From Kitasatospora mediocidica KCTC 9733 (lineage in GTDB: Bacteria > Actinomycetota > Actinomycetes > Streptomycetales > Streptomycetaceae), in assembly GCF_000744225.1 (NCBI RefSeq), contig NZ_JQLN01000006.1:62001-126000 (forward strand): 64,000 nt of DNA, read 5' to 3'. A model generated the notes under the pieces. The model worked only from the letters and a program-made list of their open reading frames with translations. It made no database searches and was not told the origin of the DNA. Positions within the stretch are counted from its first letter, which is position 1; every line of letters begins with the position of its first letter. This document shows, piece by piece, positions 1 to 6,358 of the stretch. The position numbers and the translations under genes were made by a program.

Positions 1-446
1 CCCTCCTCGGTGAACCGGCGCAGGCCACGGGCGAAGGCCCGCGCCTCGTCGGGCGGCCAGGATTCCAGCGAGGCGGCGATCCGGGCCGCCAAGCGCCGGC
101 GCATCACCGCCACGGTCTCGGTGCCGCGCTCGGTGAGGGTCAGCAGCACCGAGCGCCCGTCGGCCGGGTCGGGCTCGCGCCGGACCAGCCCGGCCGCCTC
201 CAGCCGCGAGGCGCGCCGGCTGACGCCGGAGCGGTCCAGGCCCACCTCGCCGGCCAGCTCGGCCGCGCTGCACGGTCCGGTCCTGGCCAGCGCGCTGAGC
301 ACCGGGTAGCTGACCGCGTCCACGGCCTCGCCGAGGTGTTCGGTCAGCTCCTGGTAGAGACTCGCCCGCACGCTGCGTTTGAGCAGCGTGCCCAGCGCGT
401 CGGCGATGTCGTGCCCGATCCGGTCGTCCGCGTTCCCGTTCTCCAT
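1..446 (-). CDS. MarR-family transcriptional regulator (3' end beyond window)
   Basis: The reverse strand reads from an ATG at 446 to the window edge and continues beyond it, so the C-terminus is missing. The visible 148 or so residues contain a winged-helix core: SAAELAGEVGLDRSGVSRR is the recognition helix region, followed by the MarR wing signature DPADGRSVLLTLTERG. MarR proteins are dimeric DNA-binding repressors, usually ligand-responsive and autoregulated. A GAGG lies just before the ATG, and a TAAACT -10-like box lies 6 nt upstream, so a leaderless mRNA is possible. A short inverted repeat (CGTGC-N5-GCACG, 460-474) next to the promoter is a candidate operator. The ligand and targets cannot be told. 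Confidence 0.85.
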   Translation of the reverse strand, partial: MENGNADDRIGHDIADALGTLLKRSVRASLYQELTEHLGEAVDAVSYPVLSALARTGPCSAAELAGEVGLDRSGVSRRASRLEAAGLVRREPDPADGRSVLLTLTERGTETVAVMRRRLAARIAASLESWPPDEARAFARGLRRFTEE

Positions 447-452
447 GTCCTC

Positions 453-474
453 AGTTTAGCGTGCGCTGTGCACG
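453..474 (-). promoter_or_regulatory. MarR promoter -10 box and candidate operator
   Basis: On the reverse strand TAAACT (453-458) ends 6 nt before the MarR ATG. An inverted repeat CGTGC/GCACG with a 5-nt centre (460-474) lies directly upstream of it, where an autoregulating MarR dimer would block RNA polymerase. Inferred from position only. Confidence 0.4.
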
Positions 475-493
475 CATCTTGGGACGCGCGCGG

Positions 494-1570
494 TCAGTGC
501 CACACCCGCAGGTAGTCCGCGGAGAAGGTCAGCGGGCCGGGCGGGTGCGGTGCCGGGTGGTAGCGGCCCGCGTCCACCGACAGGTTGAGGATCAGGTAGG
601 CCGACCAGCTCGCCGGGACGCCGGCCCGGTCGGCGTACACCAGGGTGCCGTTGACGTACCAGTTGACCGACCGCAGGCCGTACGCCGTTCCGACGGTGAT
701 CCAACCGAGCGGCGCGACGGTGGACGGGTTGGTGTAGGCGTGCTGTCTGCGCCGGATCTGGTTGGTGAGCTCCAGGAGCGCCGGGTGGTCCGGGTGGTAC
801 TCGAAGGTGTCGATCTCGTTGCCGCCGTCGCGCCACGTCCACAGCGCGGGCCAGGCCCCGATCCCGGACGGCAGCAGGACCGCCGTCTCCAGGTAGTCGC
901 CGGGGCGGACCTGGAATCCCTCGGGGGTGCCCTCGGTCGTCAACAGCCCGGTGTCCCAGGCCTGCCGGCCGTTCTCCAGCAGCTCGGCGCCGGGGCGGGC
1001 GGTGAACGTCACCACGCTGCCGGCGACCGTGACGTTGGCGGGTTGGAGCCAGTCCAGTTTGTCGTCGGCCGGATTGTGCGTCCCGTACTGGTAGGCGCTG
1101 GTGGTCGAGCTGTTCCAGCGGTGGGCGGAGATCGGGGCGCTGAACTCCTCGGCCCAGCTGAGGGTCCGGCCGACGGTGGGTCCGAAGGCCGCGCCCGAGA
1201 CCGTGCCGATCGGCACCGGCGGACCCGGGGGTCCGGGCGGGGCGCTGGGGGTGGCCGGGCCGGCCACCCCGACCGGCATCGTGGTGGACGGCAGGTCGTA
1301 CCAGCTGCCGTTCACCGCGTAGGCGCCGAAGATCGTGTAGGTGCCGGCCGGGAAGCTCTTCGGCGCGGTGGTGAGGGTGTAGCCGGCCGGCGGGATGACG
1401 ACCTCGTACACCCCGGGGAAGTCCAGGACGGATCCGCCGGCGTCGCGCACGGCCACCGTCAGGACGTCCGCGACGAAGGCGACATCGGAGTGGACCGTCA
1501 GTGTGACCGAGACCTCCGTGCCGGATGCCGAGTAGGTCGGGGTGAGGACGTCCTGTGTCACGTGGGCCAT
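494..1570 (-). CDS. GH16-family glycoside hydrolase with N-terminal beta-sandwich domain
   Basis: The 358-residue protein has two parts. Residues 1-105 look like an immunoglobulin-like beta-sandwich, followed by a Pro/Gly linker (about 106-122). Residues 123-358 are a GH16 (laminarinase/beta-glucanase-like) domain. The GH16 active-site signature is visible as NEIDTFEYH, with E252 (nucleophile), D254 and E257 (acid/base). The start chosen is the ATG at 1570, because GGAGG lies 8 nt before it. From this start there is no signal peptide or lipobox, which is odd for a polysaccharide hydrolase. An upstream extension gives no good signal either. The substrate could be a beta-1,3 or beta-1,4 glucan or galactan; the sequence does not decide. 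Confidence 0.8.
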   Translation of the reverse strand: MAHVTQDVLTPTYSASGTEVSVTLTVHSDVAFVADVLTVAVRDAGGSVLDFPGVYEVVIPPAGYTLTTAPKSFPAGTYTIFGAYAVNGSWYDLPSTTMPVGVAGPATPSAPPGPPGPPVPIGTVSGAAFGPTVGRTLSWAEEFSAPISAHRWNSSTTSAYQYGTHNPADDKLDWLQPANVTVAGSVVTFTARPGAELLENGRQAWDTGLLTTEGTPEGFQVRPGDYLETAVLLPSGIGAWPALWTWRDGGNEIDTFEYHPDHPALLELTNQIRRRQHAYTNPSTVAPLGWITVGTAYGLRSVNWYVNGTLVYADRAGVPASWSAYLILNLSVDAGRYHPAPHPPGPLTFSADYLRVWH

Positions 1571-1755
1571 GTGGTACCTCCTGTGCGTGACTGGTGGGTG
1601 CCCGGTGCGGTCGGTGTGTATACGTGCGCTGGCGGCGCGCCGGGAGCACGGGGTGCACAACCGGGCGCGCGGATTCCGCTTCACGCCAGGGGGTGGCAAT
1701 GGGGTGTCGGTCGTGCACCGTCGAAAAATCGTGCGACGGATCCGTCGTCGGATGC

Positions 1756-1761
1756 TAGTTT
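1756..1761 (+). promoter_or_regulatory. -10 box for a leaderless start
   Basis: TAGTTT (1756-1761) ends 7 nt before the ATG at 1769, which has no ribosome-binding site. This spacing places the transcription start on the ATG. Confidence 0.4.
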
Positions 1762-1768
1762 CCGCAGC

Positions 1769-2287
1769 ATGGAACAGCTGGCCGAGAAAGAGATCCGTGC
1801 GTCCTTCGTGAATTGCTCGAAGGGGGAGGCGGGGCGGATCAACCTGCCCAGAAGCCTGCCGGAGACACCCTGGGACGAGCTGGATTTCCTGGGCTGGCGC
1901 GATCCGGGCGCCCCGGACCGAAGCTACCTGGTCACCGGCTATCAGGGCGTGCTGACCGGCATCACGCTGCGGGTGCCGACGGGTATCCGGCGGAGCCTGA
2001 CGAGGACGAATATCTGCTCGTTCTGCGCCACCTCGCACGCGGGTTCCGGCGTCGCGCTGCTGACCGCGCGGAAGTCCGGTCCGGCGGGTCGTCAGGGCAA
2101 CTCGGTCGGTGCCTATGTCTGTGCCGATCTGGCCTGTTCGCTCTATGTGCGGGGCCGGAAGAAGTCACAGCTGATCGAGCGCTACGTCGAGAATCTGACG
2201 GTGGAGGAACAGGTCGAGCGCATGGTCGCGAACGTCGGCCTCTTCCTCGACCGGGTGCACCTGCAGGGCGAGGGCGAGGGGTACTGA
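1769..2287 (+). CDS. FBP-type treble-clef zinc-finger protein (EF-G-binding/FusB-like)
   Basis: This 172-residue protein resembles the FBP family, whose C-terminal treble-clef zinc finger in FusB/FusC binds elongation factor G and can rescue fusidic-acid-stalled ribosomes. The zinc ligands are recognisable as CSFC (about residues 79-82) and a second Cys pair in CADLACSLYVRGRKK. The N-terminal half carries short FBP-like segments (NLP, DFLGWRDP, YLVTGYQG). The ATG at 1769 was chosen because the longer in-frame extension crosses non-coding-looking sequence, and a -10 box is set for a leaderless start. Many actinomycetes carry such proteins without a proven role in fusidic acid tolerance. Confidence 0.7.
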   Translation: MEQLAEKEIRASFVNCSKGEAGRINLPRSLPETPWDELDFLGWRDPGAPDRSYLVTGYQGVLTGITLRVPTGIRRSLTRTNICSFCATSHAGSGVALLTARKSGPAGRQGNSVGAYVCADLACSLYVRGRKKSQLIERYVENLTVEEQVERMVANVGLFLDRVHLQGEGEGY

Positions 2288-2324
2288 CGCGCGACACCCC
2301 GCCTGCGTGGTGGGGTGTCGCGCG
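2288..2324. terminator. Bidirectional hairpin terminator
   Basis: A near-perfect 16-bp stem (2288-2303 with 2309-2324, 5-nt loop, one G-T pair) lies exactly between two convergent genes, the FBP protein on the left and the small peptide gene on the right. Confidence 0.8.
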
Positions 2325-2331
2325 GCTGCCG

Positions 2332-2475
2332 TCAGCTCGGCCGGAGCCACTGCCCCCAGTGGGTCGGTGCCTCCGCCGCCGTGCTGCGGCAGCACGGCTG
2401 CGTGCAGTCGGGCTCGTCCTCCGGATCGGTGACGAACGTGTCCGTCCCGGCGATGATCGTCGGGTGTTGCTCCAT
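2332..2475 (-). CDS. Small acidic, cysteine-containing peptide (47 aa), unknown function
   Basis: Not recognised. The peptide begins MEQHPTIIAGTDTFVTD, has an acidic middle (DPEDEPD) and a cysteine cluster, CTQPCC (residues 27-32), and ends in a tryptophan-rich tail (HWGQWLRPS). It looks like a real gene. There is a strong AGGAGGGG ribosome-binding site 5 nt before the ATG, a plausible promoter (TGTACA at 2528-2533, 17-nt spacer, TAGTGT at 2505-2510) and a perfect terminator hairpin just after the stop. The layout (acidic N-terminal part, Cys/Ser/Thr-bearing C-terminal part) would fit a RiPP precursor, but no maturation enzyme is nearby. A metal-binding microprotein is an alternative. Confidence 0.6.
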   Translation of the reverse strand: MEQHPTIIAGTDTFVTDPEDEPDCTQPCCRSTAAEAPTHWGQWLRPS

Positions 2476-2504
2476 GGGAACCCCTCCTGGTTTGTCAGAG
2501 GCTG

Positions 2505-2533
2505 ACACTACCTTCCGTCACCAGTCATGTACA
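2505..2533 (-). promoter_or_regulatory. Promoter of the small cysteine peptide gene
   Basis: Reverse-strand -35 TGTACA (2528-2533), 17-nt spacer and -10 TAGTGT (2505-2510) predict a start near 2498 and a leader of about 23 nt that carries the ribosome-binding site. Confidence 0.4.
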
Positions 2534-2583
2534 TGGAGCATCTGTACGAACCTACCGTCGGCAGCGGGCGCGGCGGTGGAGGT

Positions 2584-3618
2584 TCAGCTGTCGAAGCCGA
2601 CGTGGACGTGGTCGTGGTGGGTGTCGTCGGTGAAGAACTGGTTGGGCGTCGAGCCGCCTGACAGCTGGCGCGGTCCGCCGACGTTGTACGACCCGGCGGC
2701 CGCCGCGGCGCGCATGAAACCGTCCACCAGGTCGTGGGCGGTGGTCGGGTCGACCACCGTGCGGCCGTTGATCTCCCAGACGTCGAAGGCGCGTCCGAGC
2801 GGGTGGTCGCTGGGGCGGGTGGTGCCGAAGACGTCCAGCGGATGGCCGGAGCGGACCACGCTGACCCGGAACGTGTAGACCTGGGCCAGCGTCAGCATCG
2901 CGGTGAGGACGCTCGGGTGGACGGCGCCGCTGCGCAGGTCGGCCGCGGCCGCCGGGGGGAGCTGGATCCGGTCGTCGGAGAGGATGCGCGCGGCGTCGGG
3001 GGCCGGGGTGGCCGCGGCCGGTCCGGGCTCGGCCGGGTGCAGGGCCGTGACGGTCCAGCGCGGGGTGGCGGCGCTCAGCCGGACGTCCACCGTGGTACCG
3101 CCCGCGGCCACGGCGTCGGCGCCGCTCTGGGTCCACTGGTCGCAGACCACCAGCACGCTGGCCGAGTCGGTGAGGATACCGCCGTACTGGGCGTCGATCA
3201 CCTGGAGCGCGGCGCGGTCGGCGGCGGAGAGCAGCGGGCCGGCCTGGTCGGCCAGTGCGGGGTCCAGGCCCAGCGGGGCGACCCGCGCGCCGGCGGCGGA
3301 CACTCCCTGGCCGCCCGTGGGCCAGCTGCCGAGCGCCTCGACGAGTTGGACGGCGCGCAGCTTGACGTCCGGTTGGATCTCGCCGGGGCCCGGCAGCCAG
3401 GGCGACGTGGCGGGCAGCGCGGGCGGGTTGGGGGAGGCGCTCGTGGTGGTCGGCGAGGTCGGCACGGTCGGGGTGGGGCTGCCGTGGCCGTTTCCGGTGC
3501 TGCTGCTGCCGGTGCCGCAGCCCGCCGCCAGCGCCAGGCCGAGCGCGCCCGCCAGCGCACCGCGCCGGTCCACGCCGCCCCCGATCTGCCGCGCATCCCC
3601 CGGTGCTTCGTGCTCCAT
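2584..3618 (-). CDS. Lipoprotein with M15/hedgehog-type DD-peptidase-like C-terminus
   Basis: The 344-residue protein has a lipobox (LALAAGC, lipidated Cys34) after a twin-Arg-like N-terminus (RR at 18-19), then a Ser/Thr/Pro-rich linker. It is therefore expected on the outer face of the membrane. The C-terminal part carries the zinc-ligand pattern of LAS/M15 peptidases: SDHPLGRAFDVWEING (His and Asp ligands) and the closing HHDHVHVGF. Such enzymes cleave D-alanyl bonds in peptidoglycan, so a cell-wall role is plausible. The middle region (about 70-210) is not recognised. The ATG at 3618 gives a normal lipoprotein leader. Activity is inferred, not shown. Confidence 0.65.
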   Translation of the reverse strand: MEHEAPGDARQIGGGVDRRGALAGALGLALAAGCGTGSSSTGNGHGSPTPTVPTSPTTTSASPNPPALPATSPWLPGPGEIQPDVKLRAVQLVEALGSWPTGGQGVSAAGARVAPLGLDPALADQAGPLLSAADRAALQVIDAQYGGILTDSASVLVVCDQWTQSGADAVAAGGTTVDVRLSAATPRWTVTALHPAEPGPAAATPAPDAARILSDDRIQLPPAAAADLRSGAVHPSVLTAMLTLAQVYTFRVSVVRSGHPLDVFGTTRPSDHPLGRAFDVWEINGRTVVDPTTAHDLVDGFMRAAAAAGSYNVGGPRQLSGGSTPNQFFTDDTHHDHVHVGFDS

Positions 3619-3730
3619 GACCCACTATGGGCACCTGCCGCCCCGGTTCGCGAGCACCCCCACCGCGCGCCCCGGCCACCGACACCGGATCAGCTCAACA
3701 GCGGGCTCACCGCACTTGGTGAGTGACCGA

Positions 3731-3736
3731 TAGGCT
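3731..3736 (+). promoter_or_regulatory. -10 box for a leaderless start
   Basis: TAGGCT (3731-3736) is followed by 6 nt and then the ATG at 3743; no ribosome-binding site is present. A small inverted repeat (CTCACC/GGTGAG) lies just upstream. Confidence 0.45.
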
Positions 3737-3742
3737 GGCCCG

Positions 3743-4627
3743 ATGTCGAACGTACGGGCGGAAACCGAGCAGATCACGGCATTCTGGCGCGGGCTCGGAC
3801 TGCCCGGTCTGATCGACGTGCACACCCACTTCATGCCGGAGAACGTTCTGGCCAAGGTCTGGGCCTACTTCGACGCCGCGGGCCCGCTGACCGGTCGCGA
3901 GTGGGCCATCACCTACCGCGACGACGAGGCCGAACGGCTGGCCACCCTGCGCGAGTTCGGCGTCCAGGCGTTCACCGCGATGCTCTATCCGCACAAGCCC
4001 GGCATGGCGGCCTGGCTGAACGACTGGGCGTCCGCCTTCGCCGCCCGTACGCCGGACTGCCTGCACACCGCGACGTTCTTCCCGGAGCCCGGTGCCGAGC
4101 GGTACGTGGCGCAGGCCGTCGAGGCGGGCGCCCGGGTCTTCAAGGCGCACCTCCAGGTGGGTGCCTACGACCCCAACGACCCGCTCCTCGACGGAGTCTG
4201 GGGGCTGCTCGCGGAGAGCGGCGTCCCGGTGGTCACGCACTGCGGGTCCGGTCCGGTGCCCGGCAAGCACACCGGGCCGGGGCCGATCCGGGAGGTGCTG
4301 GCCCGGCATCCGCGGCTGCGGCTGGTCGTCGCGCATCTGGGACTGCCGGACTACGCCGAGTTCCTCGACCTGGCCGCCGCACACCGGTACGTCCAGTTGG
4401 ACACCACGATGGCGTTCACCGACTTCACCGAGCGGACCGCGCCGTTCCCCCGCGAGCTGCGCCCGCGTCTGGTCGAGCTCCAGGACCGGATCCTGCTCGG
4501 CACCGACTTCCCCAACATCCCCTACCCGTACCTCCACGCGCTGGAGGCGCTGGCCCGCCTCGACCTGGGTGACGACTGGCTCCGGGCGGTCTGCCACGGC
4601 AATGCGGCGCGACTCTTCGCGCTCTGA
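3743..4627 (+). CDS. Amidohydrolase-2 (ACMSD-like) family metal-dependent hydrolase
   Basis: A 294-residue TIM-barrel enzyme of the amidohydrolase-2 family. The metal-binding HxH motif is DVHTHF (His27 and His29). Later ligands and catalytic residues are seen in VFKAHLQVG, VVTHCGSG, VVAHLGLPDY and the closing LLGTDFPNIPY (Asp). Family members decarboxylate or hydrolyse aromatic and heterocyclic carboxylates; the substrate here is unknown. The gene seems to be transcribed leaderless. Its stop codon is copied by an 18-bp tandem duplication (4621-4654), and an F420-dependent enzyme follows 46 nt downstream, possibly in one transcript. Confidence 0.8.
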   Translation: MSNVRAETEQITAFWRGLGLPGLIDVHTHFMPENVLAKVWAYFDAAGPLTGREWAITYRDDEAERLATLREFGVQAFTAMLYPHKPGMAAWLNDWASAFAARTPDCLHTATFFPEPGAERYVAQAVEAGARVFKAHLQVGAYDPNDPLLDGVWGLLAESGVPVVTHCGSGPVPGKHTGPGPIREVLARHPRLRLVVAHLGLPDYAEFLDLAAAHRYVQLDTTMAFTDFTERTAPFPRELRPRLVELQDRILLGTDFPNIPYPYLHALEALARLDLGDDWLRAVCHGNAARLFAL

Positions 4628-4654
4628 GACTTCCGGGTGCTCTGAGACTTCCGG
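4621..4654 (+). repeat. 18-bp tandem duplication spanning a stop codon
   Basis: Sixteen identical bases (GCTCTGAGACTTCCGG) occur at 4621-4636 and 4639-4654. The first copy contains the amidohydrolase stop (4625-4627), and the second places another TGA in the same frame (4643-4645). Confidence 0.9.
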
Positions 4655-4673
4655 TCCCGGCATGATGGACGGC

Positions 4674-5597
4674 ATGGATCTCCGTATCTTCACCGAACCC
4701 CAGCAGGGCGCCTCCTACGACACGCTGCTGCGCGTCGCCCGTACCGCCGAACAGCTCGACTACGACGGCTTCTTCCGTTCCGACCACTACCTCCGGATGG
4801 GAGACGGCGACGGCCTGCCCGGCCCCACCGACGCCTGGATCACCCTCGCCGGCCTGGCGCGTGAGACCGAGCGGATCCGGCTGGGCACGCTGATGACCGC
4901 CGGGACCTTCCGGCTGCCCGGTGTGCTGGCCATCCAGGTCGCCCAGGTCGACGCGATGAGCGGCGGCCGGGTCGAACTGGGCCTGGGTGCCGGTTGGTTC
5001 GAGAAGGAGCACAGCGCCTACGGAATCCCGTTCCCCGACCGGCGGATCGACCGGCTGGAGGAGCAACTCGCCATCATCACCGGCCTGTGGGAGACCAAGC
5101 TCGGCGAGACCTTCGACTTCGCCGGCACGCACTACCAGCTGACGGACTGCCCGGCGCTGCCCAAGCCCGTCCAGCAGCGGATCCCGGTGCTGATCGGCGG
5201 CATGGGCGCCAAGCGGACGCCCGCGCTCGCGGCCCGCTACGCCGCCGAGTTCAACCTGCCGTTCGTCTCGGTCGAGCAGACCCGCGAGCAGATCGGCCGG
5301 GTCCGGGCCGCCGCCGAGGAGCGCGGACGCCCGGCCGACGACCTCGTCTACTCCAACGCGCTGGTCGCCTGCGTGGGCCGGGACGACGCGGAGGTCGCGC
5401 GGCGCGCGGCGGCGATCGGCCGCGAGGTCGAGGAGCTGAAGGCCAACGGCCTGGCCGGCACCCCGGCCGAGGTGGCGGACCGGATCGGCCGCTACCGGGA
5501 GGCGGGCAGCCGGCGGATCTACTTCCAGATCCTTGACCTCGACGACCTGGACCACCTGGAGTTGATCGCCACTCAGGTCAAGCCCCAGCTCGACTGA
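4674..5597 (+). CDS. LLM-class F420-dependent oxidoreductase
   Basis: The 307-residue product is a luciferase-like monooxygenase fold protein of the F420-dependent class. Family features include the N-terminal RIFTEPQQG, the FFRSDHY segment, the IRLGT strand, the GGRVELGLGAGW loop and IPVLIGGMGAKRTPALAARYA. These enzymes use reduced coenzyme F420, which actinomycetes make. The substrate is unknown. The ATG at 4674 was chosen because relatives start with this MDLRIF segment; ATGs at 4662 and 4665 add only three or four residues. It lies 46 nt after the amidohydrolase. Confidence 0.85.
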   Translation: MDLRIFTEPQQGASYDTLLRVARTAEQLDYDGFFRSDHYLRMGDGDGLPGPTDAWITLAGLARETERIRLGTLMTAGTFRLPGVLAIQVAQVDAMSGGRVELGLGAGWFEKEHSAYGIPFPDRRIDRLEEQLAIITGLWETKLGETFDFAGTHYQLTDCPALPKPVQQRIPVLIGGMGAKRTPALAARYAAEFNLPFVSVEQTREQIGRVRAAAEERGRPADDLVYSNALVACVGRDDAEVARRAAAIGREVEELKANGLAGTPAEVADRIGRYREAGSRRIYFQILDLDDLDHLELIATQVKPQLD

Positions 5598-5621
5598 CGG
5601 CGTCGCCTCGGTCGGAACCGC

Positions 5622-5680
5622 AAACCGCAAAGAGTTCTTTGCGAAGAGTCTTTCGCAAAGAACTCTTTGCGGTTTAGAGT
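5622..5680 (+). promoter_or_regulatory. 24-bp perfect inverted repeat operator with embedded promoter (ArsR autoregulation)
   Basis: The arms 5622-5645 and 5652-5675 are exact reverse complements separated by 6 nt. Each arm itself holds a smaller palindrome of the form GCAAAGA-NN-TCTTTGC (5627-5642 and 5655-5670), so two dimer sites are predicted. A -10 box TAGAGT (5675-5680) sits at the right edge and ends 6 nt before the regulator ATG, so bound repressor would cover the promoter. TTCGCA (5652-5657) is a possible -35 with a 17-nt spacer. The block is much richer in A/T than its surroundings. Confidence 0.75.
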
Positions 5681-5686
5681 TCCGGC

Positions 5687-6358
5687 ATGGCAGACACCCA
5701 TCCGGACCCCACCGGTCCCGCCGTGCCCGGTTCCGAACCAGACGCGATCGTCCTGGATGCCAAGGGCCTGCGTGCCCTGGCACACCCGGTGCGGGTCCAG
5801 CTGGTCGGCCTGTTGCGCCGTCACGGTCCCTCCACCGCGACGCTGTTGGCCGAACGGATGGGACTGAACTCCGGGGCGACCAGCTACCACCTGCGCCAGC
5901 TCGGCGCGGCCGGGTTCGTGGCGGAGGACACCGAGCGCGGCAACGCGCGCGAGCGCTGGTGGCGGGCGGTGCACGCGATGACCTCGCTCAGCGACATCGA
6001 GCTCGTCGAGCAGGAGCCGGAGGCGGCGTTGGCCTACCTGCAGTCGGTCACCGCCGTCTACACCATGCGCACCCAGCGGGCGCTCGGCGAGTTCCAGACC
6101 ATGCCGCGCCCGTGGCGGGAGGTTTTCGACATGAGCGACTGGGCCCTGCTGCTCACCCCGGAGGAGGCGGGCGCGCTGGGGGAGGAACTGCACGCCCTGG
6201 TCTCCCGCTATCGCCGTGACAACGCCGAGGGGGCCGCTCAGGCGCCCGCAGGTGCGGAGCGGGTCGAACTGATCACCCACCTGCTGCCCGAACCCGCGAG
6301 CGACCCGATGACCGCACCGGCGGGCGCGCCCGTGGACGAAACGCGGAGCACGCCGTGA
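5687..6358 (+). CDS. ArsR-like winged-helix transcriptional regulator
   Basis: The 223-residue protein has an N-terminal ArsR-type winged helix (about residues 25-100): LRALAHPVRVQLVGLL, then the recognition helix ATSYHLRQLGAAGFV and a wing with the charged NARERWWRA. No CxC metal motif is present, so it belongs to the non-metal branch (helix-turn-helix 20 type) often paired with transporters. The C-terminal 120 residues may bind ligand or mediate dimerisation. Its stop overlaps the GTG of the MFS gene by 4 nt. Its promoter is buried in a large palindrome, a strong sign of autoregulation of the ArsR-MFS operon. The start appears leaderless. Confidence 0.85.
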   Translation: MADTHPDPTGPAVPGSEPDAIVLDAKGLRALAHPVRVQLVGLLRRHGPSTATLLAERMGLNSGATSYHLRQLGAAGFVAEDTERGNARERWWRAVHAMTSLSDIELVEQEPEAALAYLQSVTAVYTMRTQRALGEFQTMPRPWREVFDMSDWALLLTPEEAGALGEELHALVSRYRRDNAEGAAQAPAGAERVELITHLLPEPASDPMTAPAGAPVDETRSTP

